Shown one piece after another: positions 1 to 5,560 of a DNA stretch of 6,125 nt; position 1 is the first letter of the stretch; the number at the start of each line of letters is the position of its first letter. The stretch is from the NCBI GenBank assembly GCA_029266795.1, contig JAQSWE010000168.1, positions 1 to 6,125 of the forward strand, written 5' to 3'. This DNA comes from Alphaproteobacteria bacterium (GTDB lineage Bacteria; Pseudomonadota; Alphaproteobacteria; Micavibrionales; UBA2020). The translations under genes were made by a program, and so were the position numbers. The notes under the pieces were generated by a model, which saw only the letters and a list, made by a program, of their open reading frames with translations, did no database searches and was not told the DNA's origin.

Positions 1-36
1 CATCTGTACCCCATCGGATGCGTGTCTTTCTGTTCC

Positions 37-55
37 TGCACAAATTTTGCACAAA
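37..55 (+). promoter_or_regulatory. Tandem direct repeat, candidate response-regulator operator
   Basis: Two exact copies of TGCACAAA-like sequence start at 37 and 48, giving TGCAC, six bases (AAATTT), TGCAC. An 11-bp period places both halves on the same helix face, as expected for a head-to-tail dimer of an OmpR/PhoB-type winged-helix regulator. The published CreB site of Escherichia coli is TTCAC-N6-TTCAC, so the geometry is identical and each half differs by one base. The operon that follows encodes such a regulator, so autoregulation is the natural inference. The same bases also form an imperfect palindrome (GCACAAATTTTGC, 10 of 13 positions symmetric), so a dyad-binding repressor is an alternative. 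Confidence 0.45.
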
Positions 56-63
56 AACGCCTC

Positions 64-69
64 TGTAAT
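64..69 (+). promoter_or_regulatory. Candidate -10 element of the signalling operon
   Basis: TGTAAT matches the sigma-70 -10 consensus at five of six positions. No acceptable -35 hexamer lies 16-18 bases upstream (CAAATT at 41-46 is poor). The tandem repeat instead ends 11 bases before it, the arrangement seen when an OmpR/PhoB-type activator replaces the -35 contact. A start site would fall near 76, giving a leader of about 44 bases to the ATG at 120. This is a pattern match only. Confidence 0.3.
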
Positions 70-91
70 GCCATGAGCCCGCCATCACCGT

Positions 92-98
92 TGCACAA
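92..98 (+). repeat. Third copy of the TGCACAA half-site
   Basis: TGCACAA recurs 44 bases after the second copy of the tandem repeat, an exact multiple of the 11-bp period. It would lie downstream of the inferred start site, where a bound regulator could repress or cooperate with the upstream pair. A seven-base single copy may be chance. Confidence 0.25.
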
Positions 99-119
99 GG
101 GCAGCGTAGTCTGGGTAAC

Positions 120-299
120 ATGAAAACGCTTATCGCATCGGCGGCGCTGCCGCTCCTCTCCCTCCTCATCCCTCCCGCCGCAGAGTTTTTCCGGCGCAAA
201 CGGGAAGAACAGTTCCATGATTTCCTCTACGCCGTCGCGGCGCAGGCCTGGCTGAGTTCCTGCTCCTCCGGTGACGGGCGCGATAATGCGCGCGGCTGA
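120..299 (+). CDS. Possible 59-residue membrane or secreted miniprotein
   Basis: An ATG at 120 opens a 59-residue frame ending in TGA at 297-299. The N terminus begins MKTLIASAALPLLSLLIPP: a lysine followed by a hydrophobic stretch at about residues 3-19, resembling a signal peptide or a single membrane anchor. A basic patch (FRRKREEQ, residues 24-31) and a short Ser/Cys-containing tail follow. The frame overlaps the start of the DUF4153 gene by 14 bases, which would allow translational coupling. Against it, there is no good Shine-Dalgarno sequence (only CTGGGTAAC just upstream), I recognise no family, and a short open frame in GC-rich DNA can be accidental. It could also be a leader peptide for the operon. 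Confidence 0.35.
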   Translation: MKTLIASAALPLLSLLIPPAAEFFRRKREEQFHDFLYAVAAQAWLSSCSSGDGRDNARG

Positions 300-1731
300 T
301 CTGCGCCCCACCATCGCGGCGAAGCTGGGGGCCTGCCTTGCGCTCACCGGCTTCGCCGACTGGTTTTTCTACGGCCATGGCACGGGCTGGACGGCGGGGC
401 TGTTCGCCTTTCTTCTCGTGTCGACCTTGTGCCTGCTGCAGCCGGCGCTGGTGCGGCACAAACCGGCGCAGGTGATCGCAACGGCGCTGATCGCGCTGTC
501 GGTTGCCATGATGAACGCGCCCGCACCGCTGACGCTCTGGCTTTTCGCGGGGGGGCTTGCGACGCTGCTGGTGCTGCATAAGCGCGACACGGCGATGAAC
601 GCCGTGCTGCTGGGCAAGGACATGCTGCGCCTTGCGCTGCGCACCCTGTCGCAATGGCGGCGCGATGCGAAACGGTCGGAAAAGGCCATCCTGCGGCTCA
701 AACTGCCGCGCGGCGGCATCCGGCAGAGCATGGTTTTCGCGGTGTTTCCCGTCACGCTGGCGGGTGTTTTCATTTATTTGTTCAGCGAGGCCAATCCTGT
801 GCTGGCGCAGGCGCTGGCGAAACTCGACTGGGGATACTGGACCGAAATTTTCCTGTCGCCCGCGCGGTGGCTGTTCTGGGCGGGCTCTGCCGCCGTCATC
901 TGGGCGCTGCTGCGCCCGCGTTTCGCGCTGTCGAAACCCGTCACCATGTCGCTTGCCGGCATCGGCACAGGGGCCTGGGTCAGTCGCCGGTCGCTTGTGT
1001 TTTCTCTCGTTTTGTTCAACATCATCTTCGCGATCCAGAACGGGTTTGATCTTGCCTTTTTGTGGACGGGGCAGGGGAATTTTCCAGCGGGCGTCGATTA
1101 TGCCGATTATGTCCATGCCGGCGCGTATCCGCTGATCGTCACCGCGCTGCTGGCGGGCGGCTATGTGTTGCTGACGTTTGATAACGCGCAAGCCGCGCTG
1201 CGCTCCAACGCCGCAACCGCACTCGTGACGGTCTGGGTATTGCAGAACGTGTTCCTTGTCGTGTCATCCATCGACCGCACGCTGAACTACATTGAATCCT
1301 ATTCTCTGACGTATTTGCGCGTCGCGGCACTGATCTGGATGGCGCTGGTCGCGGTCGGGCTGCTGCTGATCCTCGCGCGGATCTACCTCAACCGCAGCAA
1401 TATGTGGCTGATCAACGTCAACGCACTGGTGCTGACAGGCGTGCTGTACGCCTGCTGCTTCATGAATTTCGGCGGCATGATCGCGCAGTACAACGTCCAC
1501 CACGCTCGGGAAATCGGCGATCCCAAGGGCGTGGCGCTTGACCTCGCCTACCTGAAACGCATCGGCCCCGATTCCATTCCCGCGCTGCGCTGGTATGTGT
1601 CTGAACTAAAGGAAGGCTGGAACCGCCAATATGCCGGCATGGTGCTGAAGGAACTGGAAGACGGTCTCGCGCGCGATACGGCGGATTGGCGGCTGTGGAC
1701 ATGGCGGAAGGAACAGCTCGTCGAAAAATGA
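286..1731 (+). CDS. DUF4153/DUF4173-type polytopic inner-membrane protein
   Basis: A 481-residue integral membrane protein of unknown biochemical role. About eleven hydrophobic segments are visible, near residues 11-28, 36-52, 61-77, 81-97, 147-166, 195-209, 237-251, 280-297, 310-327, 343-366 and 374-393, with a basic cytoplasmic-looking loop at about 100-146. The C-terminal part carries features I associate with the DUF4153/DUF4173 family: SYSLTYLR before the tenth helix, IAQYNVHHA (399-407), LDLAYL (418-423) and DWRLWTWR (467-474). The ATG at 286 is preferred because GGTGA lies 11 bases upstream. A GTG at 271 would add five residues (MTGAI). It heads a tight operon with a two-component system, so it may modulate or be controlled by that system, much as the unrelated CreD accompanies CreBC. 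The family call is from memory of its motifs and no function is claimed. Confidence 0.85.
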   Translation: MRAADLRPTIAAKLGACLALTGFADWFFYGHGTGWTAGLFAFLLVSTLCLLQPALVRHKPAQVIATALIALSVAMMNAPAPLTLWLFAGGLATLLVLHKRDTAMNAVLLGKDMLRLALRTLSQWRRDAKRSEKAILRLKLPRGGIRQSMVFAVFPVTLAGVFIYLFSEANPVLAQALAKLDWGYWTEIFLSPARWLFWAGSAAVIWALLRPRFALSKPVTMSLAGIGTGAWVSRRSLVFSLVLFNIIFAIQNGFDLAFLWTGQGNFPAGVDYADYVHAGAYPLIVTALLAGGYVLLTFDNAQAALRSNAATALVTVWVLQNVFLVVSSIDRTLNYIESYSLTYLRVAALIWMALVAVGLLLILARIYLNRSNMWLINVNALVLTGVLYACCFMNFGGMIAQYNVHHAREIGDPKGVALDLAYLKRIGPDSIPALRWYVSELKEGWNRQYAGMVLKELEDGLARDTADWRLWTWRKEQLVEK

Positions 1732-1733
1732 TG

Positions 1734-1740
1734 AAGGAGA
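1734..1740 (+). promoter_or_regulatory. Strong Shine-Dalgarno for the 167-residue membrane protein
   Basis: AAGGAGA ends seven bases before the ATG at 1748 and begins just after the previous stop. It is the best ribosome binding site in the first operon and fixes the start of the next gene. Its strength suggests independent translation initiation here, unlike the coupled starts of the regulator and kinase. Confidence 0.8.
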
Positions 1741-1747
1741 TTACAAA

Positions 1748-2251
1748 ATGCCGAATTTTCTTAAAAAGATGCTGCACTACATTTACGGACTGCCTGCATT
1801 GCTGATATCCGCCTCTTTCGCGAGCTTTCTCTGTCTGACGGCGGCAATCTGTTACCTTCGCGGGCAATCGCTGGATTCCCAAACATGGCAAGCCGCTTCA
1901 CTATTGTCATTTATCCAAGTCCTATACGCGCTGCCCGGTCTCGTCATTTTTTTGCTGTGGACAAAGAATATGGACGGGAATGGCAGGCTCTCTGACAAGC
2001 ATTATCGCGCTGTATGCCTGACTCTGGATGCGCCGTTGTGCGCTGCTCTCGTTGCCATGAGTTCCATGACGACTTTCCTGCTGACAGGAAACTGGAGAAT
2101 ACTCGTCCACGCAGAACAATCCCTGATAATATTTGCATCGGTAGGCTTCTTTACTGCAATTTTCCATTGGCTGCTCTGCATTCACTGGAAATCCATCACC
2201 GTGACATTGACAAAAGAATCCGCTAAAAAGGAGTTGTACAGTCAATTTTGA
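1748..2251 (+). CDS. Low-GC orphan membrane protein with four predicted helices
   Basis: A 167-residue protein I do not recognise. Hydrophobic segments at about residues 13-37, 48-71, 93-112 and 122-144 predict four transmembrane helices. There is a short basic N terminus (KK at 6-7) and a charged C-terminal tail after about 147 (TKESAKKEL). The connecting loop at about 72-92 (WTKNMDGNGRLSDKHYR) is polar. No enzymatic motif is seen. It lies 16 bases after the DUF4153 gene, and its stop codon falls inside the start region of the regulator gene, so it belongs to the same transcript. By hand count its GC content is about 48%, against 57-70% in three 60-base lines of the adjacent regulator, so it stands out from its neighbours and may have been acquired separately. 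An accessory subunit or small regulator of the kinase is possible but unsupported. Confidence 0.8.
   Translation: MPNFLKKMLHYIYGLPALLISASFASFLCLTAAICYLRGQSLDSQTWQAASLLSFIQVLYALPGLVIFLLWTKNMDGNGRLSDKHYRAVCLTLDAPLCAALVAMSSMTTFLLTGNWRILVHAEQSLIIFASVGFFTAIFHWLLCIHWKSITVTLTKESAKKELYSQF
2228..2233 (+). promoter_or_regulatory. Misplaced AAGGAG upstream of the regulator gene
   Basis: AAGGAG inside the end of the preceding gene lies 14 bases before TTG 2248, 20 before ATG 2254 and 26 before ATG 2260. All are further than the usual 5-9 bases. It may hold ribosomes that have just terminated at 2249-2251 so that they restart nearby, rather than act as a standard initiation site. Confidence 0.3.
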
Positions 2252-2259
2252 GAATGAAA

Positions 2260-2952
2260 ATGGCAAAACAAATCCTCGTCGTCGATGACGACCCCCATAT
2301 CCGCGAGGTCGTGGCTTTCGCGGTCGAGAAGGCGGGCATGGGCGTGGTGCAGGCATCCGATGGCCGTCAGGCGCTCGAGATGGCGGCGAAGCACAAGCCG
2401 GATTTGCTGGTGCTGGATATTTCCATGCCGGAAATGGACGGGCTGGAGGTTTGCCGCACCTTGCGCAAATCGAGCGATGTGCCGATCCTGTTACTGTCCT
2501 CGCGCGACGAGGAGATCGACCGCATCATCGGGCTGGAACTGGGCGGCGATGATTATGTGACGAAACCCTTCAGCCCGCGTGAACTGGTCGCGCGCATCAA
2601 CGCGATTTTGAAACGCCGCAACGGGCCGTCGGCTTCTCCCGCCGACCAGCCGCAAAAACTCTCGCATGGCAAGGTGACGATCGACGCTGCCAGCTATACC
2701 GCGCTCTGCAACGGCAAGACGGTGCCGCTGACCGCAACGGAATTCATGCTGCTGCTCGCCCTGTTCCGCAGCGCCGAGCGCGTCTTTACCCGCGATGAAT
2801 TGATGGACCGCGCCTATGGCGATATCACGGTCGCCGACCGCACCATCGACAGCCATATCCGCCGCGTGCGGCAGAAATTCGCGCTGCACGATATTGCCGA
2901 CGTGATCGAAACGGTTCACGGCATCGGGTATAAACTCGGGACTTGCGCGTGA
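2260..2952 (+). CDS. OmpR/PhoB-family response regulator (CreB-like)
   Basis: A 230-residue cytoplasmic transcription factor and the output half of the two-component system. The receiver domain (about 1-120) has the acidic pocket D9-D10-D11, phosphoacceptor D53 in LVLDISMPEMDG, the switch serine S80 in LLLSSRDEE, Y99, and K102 in DDYVTKPFSPREL. The C-terminal winged helix-turn-helix (about 130-228) shows LTATEFMLLLAL, the recognition-helix region RTIDSHIRRVRQKF and the wing motif VHGIGYKL. Length is normal for the family. The start chosen is ATG 2260 (MAKQILVVDDD), where homologous receivers normally begin. ATG 2254 and TTG 2248 are in-frame alternatives, the latter overlapping the previous stop. 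It overlaps the kinase gene by four bases. Its likely target is the 11-bp-period repeat at 37-55. Resemblance to CreB is general, and orthology is not shown. Confidence 0.95.
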   Translation: MAKQILVVDDDPHIREVVAFAVEKAGMGVVQASDGRQALEMAAKHKPDLLVLDISMPEMDGLEVCRTLRKSSDVPILLLSSRDEEIDRIIGLELGGDDYVTKPFSPRELVARINAILKRRNGPSASPADQPQKLSHGKVTIDAASYTALCNGKTVPLTATEFMLLLALFRSAERVFTRDELMDRAYGDITVADRTIDSHIRRVRQKFALHDIADVIETVHGIGYKLGTCA

Positions 2953-4508
2953 AAAAACGCTTTACCATCGGGCTGCAAGCCGTTTTCGCGGTGATCCTTT
3001 TGATCGTGCTGCTGCTGCCGCTGTCGGGCGTTTATTTCTTCCGCCTGTTTGAAAACGAGCTGGTGCGCCAGACCGAGGCTGAACTAATCGCGCAGGGCGT
3101 GTTCATGTCGGCGCTGTATAAGGACGCGCTGAACGGCGAGAATATCCCGCTTGATTACGGCCGCCCCGTGACCGAAAAGCCGCCGGTGCTGGACGCGCGC
3201 TTCAAGCCCTATCCGCCCACCATCGACCTGCGCACGGCGACCATTCTGCCGCCGCGCCCGGATGCGGTGCATCCCGCGCACAAGCCCGACCCCGCCGCGC
3301 TGACGGCGGGCCGCCGCCTTGAATCGGTGTTGCAGGAAGCGAAATTCAGCACGCTTGCCAGTATGCGGATGCTCGATTTTGACGGCACCGTGGTGGCGGG
3401 GGCGGGGGAGATGACCCTGTCGCTCTCCCATACCGAAGAAGTCGCGCGCGCCATGACGGGTGTCTATGCAAGCGGGCTGCGCCAGCGGATTTCGGACGAG
3501 CCGCGCCCCGCGCTGGCATCCTTGAGCCGCGGCACCGATACGCGCGTGTTTGTCGCCATGCCGGTTGTCGACAATGACCGCGTGCTGGGCATCGCCTATC
3601 TCTCGCGCTCCCCCCGCAACGTTTTGAAGACTTTGTATGACGAGCGCGAAAGCGTTTTCCTCGCCGCCGTTATCGCGCTGCTCATGACGGGCGGCATCGC
3701 CTGGCTGCTGGCGACCATGATCGGCAAGCCCTTGCGGGTCCTGACGCGCCATGCACAGGCGGTATCGAAGGGCGAGGCGCGCACCGAGAATTTGCCCGCG
3801 CCCCCCATCCGCGAACTCGCCGCCCTCGCCGAAAGCTTCGCCCATATGTCGGCGACGATCGAGGCGCGGTCGGAATATATCCGCAGCTTCGCCATGCATG
3901 TGGCGCATGAATTCAAGACGCCGCTCACGGCGATACAGGGCGCGGTCGAGCTGCTGAACGACCATGCCAATGATATGGAGCCGGAGCAGCGCCGCCGCTT
4001 CATGGAAAATATTACGCAGGACACGGGGCGCTTGAAAATTCTCGTCTCCCGCCTGCTGGAACTCGCGCGCGCCGATGTGTTGCAGGCGGGCGGTGAATTC
4101 ACCGATCTGCAGCCGCTGCTCGAAAGCCTTGCGAAACGCTACGCACCGAAACTGGAAGTGGAGCCGCCGCAAGGCCCGTGGCTGGCCGCCATCGGCCCCG
4201 ATATCCTCGAAACCGTACTGGTCAACCTTGTCGAAAATTCTCTACAGCATGGCGCGACGAAGGTGTGGATTGTCGCAGAATCGGCGGAGGATAAAATGGA
4301 GCTGATCGTGCGCGACAACGGGCAGGGGATTTCGGCGGGCAATGCCGCGAAGCTGTTCACACCGTTTTTCACGACGCGCCGCGAACAGGGTGGCACGGGG
4401 CTCGGCCTCGTCATCACGCGCTCGCTGCTGAAGGCCTATGGCGGCGATATCATGCTGGCCGACCGCACGGGCGGCACGACCTTCAAGCTGACGCTGAAAG
4501 GCCACTAG
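2949..4508 (+). CDS. Periplasm-sensing OmpR-type sensor histidine kinase
   Basis: A 519-residue membrane kinase that would phosphorylate the regulator encoded just upstream. Order: transmembrane helix 1 (about 8-28), a periplasmic domain of roughly 200 residues, transmembrane helix 2 (about 235-257), HAMP linker (about 258-312), dimerisation and phosphoacceptor region with H320 in HVAHEFKTPLTA, and the ATPase domain. The ATPase domain has the N box (LVNLVENSLQHG, N430), G1 box (D456-NGQG) and G2 box (GGTGLGL, 481-487). All catalytic boxes are intact. The periplasmic part contains MRMLDFDGTVVAG and VFVAMPVVDNDRVLGIAYLS, which suggest a PAS/Cache-like fold; its ligand cannot be predicted. The start is GTG 2949, sharing GTGA with the regulator stop, which implies translational coupling. 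TTG 2943 would add two residues. Similar kinases with an N-terminal LVRQTEAELIAQG segment are familiar from alphaproteobacteria, by recollection only. Confidence 0.95.
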   Translation: MKKRFTIGLQAVFAVILLIVLLLPLSGVYFFRLFENELVRQTEAELIAQGVFMSALYKDALNGENIPLDYGRPVTEKPPVLDARFKPYPPTIDLRTATILPPRPDAVHPAHKPDPAALTAGRRLESVLQEAKFSTLASMRMLDFDGTVVAGAGEMTLSLSHTEEVARAMTGVYASGLRQRISDEPRPALASLSRGTDTRVFVAMPVVDNDRVLGIAYLSRSPRNVLKTLYDERESVFLAAVIALLMTGGIAWLLATMIGKPLRVLTRHAQAVSKGEARTENLPAPPIRELAALAESFAHMSATIEARSEYIRSFAMHVAHEFKTPLTAIQGAVELLNDHANDMEPEQRRRFMENITQDTGRLKILVSRLLELARADVLQAGGEFTDLQPLLESLAKRYAPKLEVEPPQGPWLAAIGPDILETVLVNLVENSLQHGATKVWIVAESAEDKMELIVRDNGQGISAGNAAKLFTPFFTTRREQGGTGLGLVITRSLLKAYGGDIMLADRTGGTTFKLTLKGH

Positions 4509-4525
4509 CCCCGCGCGACTTCCTT

Positions 4526-4534
4526 TGCTATAAA
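4526..4534 (+). promoter_or_regulatory. Candidate extended -10 promoter for the second gene pair
   Basis: TGCTATAAA is TG, one base, then TATAAA, five of six matches to the -10 consensus with the extended TG. Transcription would start around 4541, giving a leader of about 30 bases before the ATG at 4571. No convincing -35 is seen, which is acceptable for an extended -10 promoter. It lies in the only spacer of the + strand genes (4509-4570), which fits an operon boundary. I see no intrinsic terminator for the kinase operon in that spacer. Confidence 0.5.
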
Positions 4535-4559
4535 CAGGCCATCCGATTCATTTTAAAAA

Positions 4560-4565
4560 AAGGAA
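4560..4565 (+). promoter_or_regulatory. Shine-Dalgarno for the 111-residue protein
   Basis: AAGGAA lies five bases before the ATG at 4571, at the end of an A-rich stretch. It supports that start codon. Confidence 0.7.
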
Positions 4566-4570
4566 TTATC

Positions 4571-4906
4571 ATGATCCAGGTGCATGTGGTCGAAGCCGAA
4601 ATGTATGGCAGCATTGTCGATGTCGTCGCCAACCGCGACAAACTGGGCCGCAGCATTGCGCAGCTGGCGGCAACATCCGGCGAACAGATTCATTTTCATG
4701 ATTTCAAAGACCCCGTCGCGGGCGCACCTGTCCTGCTGCTCGAATGCTCCGACGCTTTCCTCGATCAGGTCAAGAAACTGCCGGGCTTTTCCAAAGCTTA
4801 CGACGTATGGCCGGATCTGGAGACGGAGCGCAAGCCTTCCATCGCCCAATATTTCGCAACGCCCGCCGCCGCGCAACCGCGCCGCCCCGCGCCGCCGAAG
4901 CCGTAA
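4571..4906 (+). CDS. Conserved-looking hypothetical protein, 111 residues
   Basis: A small soluble protein I do not recognise, with no signal peptide or membrane segment. The residue pattern suggests alternating strands and helices: a strand at 1-9 (MIQVHVVEA), a helix at about 11-36, strands at about 39-45 (QIHFHDF) and 53-58 (VLLLEC), and a helix at about 60-70. This is compatible with a small alpha/beta sandwich such as a ferredoxin-like fold, but that is inference. The last 17 or so residues are a Pro/Ala/Arg-rich tail (TPAAAQPRRPAPPKP), probably disordered. The start is supported by AAGGAA and the upstream promoter. Its stop shares one base with the next start (TAATG), so it is translationally coupled to the thiamine diphosphokinase-like protein and may work with it. 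Confidence 0.8.
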   Translation: MIQVHVVEAEMYGSIVDVVANRDKLGRSIAQLAATSGEQIHFHDFKDPVAGAPVLLLECSDAFLDQVKKLPGFSKAYDVWPDLETERKPSIAQYFATPAAAQPRRPAPPKP

Positions 4907-5556
4907 TGATCGACTGGAATTCCCATGATGCGGGCGGCGATGCGCTGGTGCTGGTGGGGCCGGTCATGGCTGCGCCCCTGCTGTTGCAGGATGTGGCGCG
5001 CCTCGGCATTGGCACTGTGCCGCAGATTGCCGTCGATGGCGGCATTGAGTTTGCGCTGAAACCGGTGCTGTGGGCAGGGGATGGCGATTCCAGCCCGCCG
5101 GCTGCCCCGGAAACCCGGACCGGTACGCCGGTTGTTTTCAAAGACAGTCAGGACGAAACCGATTTGCGCTTTTGCCTGAACGGCGTGCGTGGCTGGCAAT
5201 GGCGGCAACTGCATTTGTTCGGCTTCCTTGGCGGGCGGCGCGACCATGAACTCGCCAATCTGGGCGAGATCCATGCCGAGATGAAAGTACGCGCGGCATT
5301 TGTTTCCGCTATTTTTTATGACGACAAGCTGGAAGCTGCCGTGCGGTTCTTTAACGTAGGCGCGCATCGCGTGAATATCAGTGGCACGTTTTCACTGCTG
5401 TCATTGGAGGCCGCGGTTGCCGATATTGGCGGCGATTGTACTTATGCGGCAAAGGGCGCGGCGTTGCCTGTGCTGTCGGGGCGCGGGGTTTCCAATAGCG
5501 GGCGCGGCATGGTCGATATTTCCTGCGACGCGCCGTTCATGATTGTCCAAGGATAG
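4906..5556 (+). CDS. thiN: Thiamine diphosphokinase-family protein (divergent)
   Basis: A 216-residue cytoplasmic protein matching the thiamine pyrophosphokinase pattern. That enzyme transfers diphosphate from ATP to thiamine to make the cofactor thiamine diphosphate. Motifs occur in the family order: AVDGG (D44), GDGDS (D59, D61), DETDL (T85, D86), GGRRDHELANL (D113, H114, N118), GTFSLLSL (160-167) and GVSNSGRG (194-201). The aspartates normally involved in metal and ATP binding are all present. The usual aromatic residue of GDFDS is glycine (G60). The start is ATG 4906, immediately at the upstream stop. A longer frame from 4744 would lie inside the 111-residue gene and reads as low-quality, arginine-rich sequence, so it is rejected. 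No thiamine biosynthesis genes or TPP riboswitch are visible nearby. A related nucleotide-binding role rather than true thiamine kinase activity is possible. Confidence 0.75.
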   Translation: MIDWNSHDAGGDALVLVGPVMAAPLLLQDVARLGIGTVPQIAVDGGIEFALKPVLWAGDGDSSPPAAPETRTGTPVVFKDSQDETDLRFCLNGVRGWQWRQLHLFGFLGGRRDHELANLGEIHAEMKVRAAFVSAIFYDDKLEAAVRFFNVGAHRVNISGTFSLLSLEAAVADIGGDCTYAAKGAALPVLSGRGVSNSGRGMVDISCDAPFMIVQG

Positions 5557-5560
5557 TTTT

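Noticed and set aside
1..3. CAT at the left edge as the start codon of a divergent minus-strand gene
   Set aside because: Only one codon would be inside the window, so it cannot be supported, although GGGG lies a few bases upstream on that strand. If real, the repeat at 37-52 could serve both directions.
166..1191. 341-residue minus-strand open frame opposite the DUF4153 gene
   Set aside because: It is rich in Arg, Gln and His, typical of the antisense of GC-rich coding DNA. The + strand encodes a coherent polytopic membrane protein with family motifs.
2207..2212. Perfect TTGACA as the -35 of an internal promoter for the regulator gene
   Set aside because: No -10-like hexamer occurs 16-18 bases downstream; the spacing leads into AGGAGTT.
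3084..4172. 362-residue minus-strand open frame opposite the histidine kinase
   Set aside because: The opposite strand carries all kinase boxes. The antisense product is Arg/Gly-rich without any recognisable motif.
4509..4570. Intrinsic terminator after the kinase gene
   Set aside because: There is no stem followed by a T-run. The T/A stretch near 4551-4561 is TTTTAAAAAAA without a preceding GC-rich hairpin.
4744..4905. N-terminal extension of the thiamine diphosphokinase-like frame back to 4744
   Set aside because: It would lie inside the 111-residue gene and gives Arg-rich non-family sequence. The family domain begins naturally after ATG 4906.
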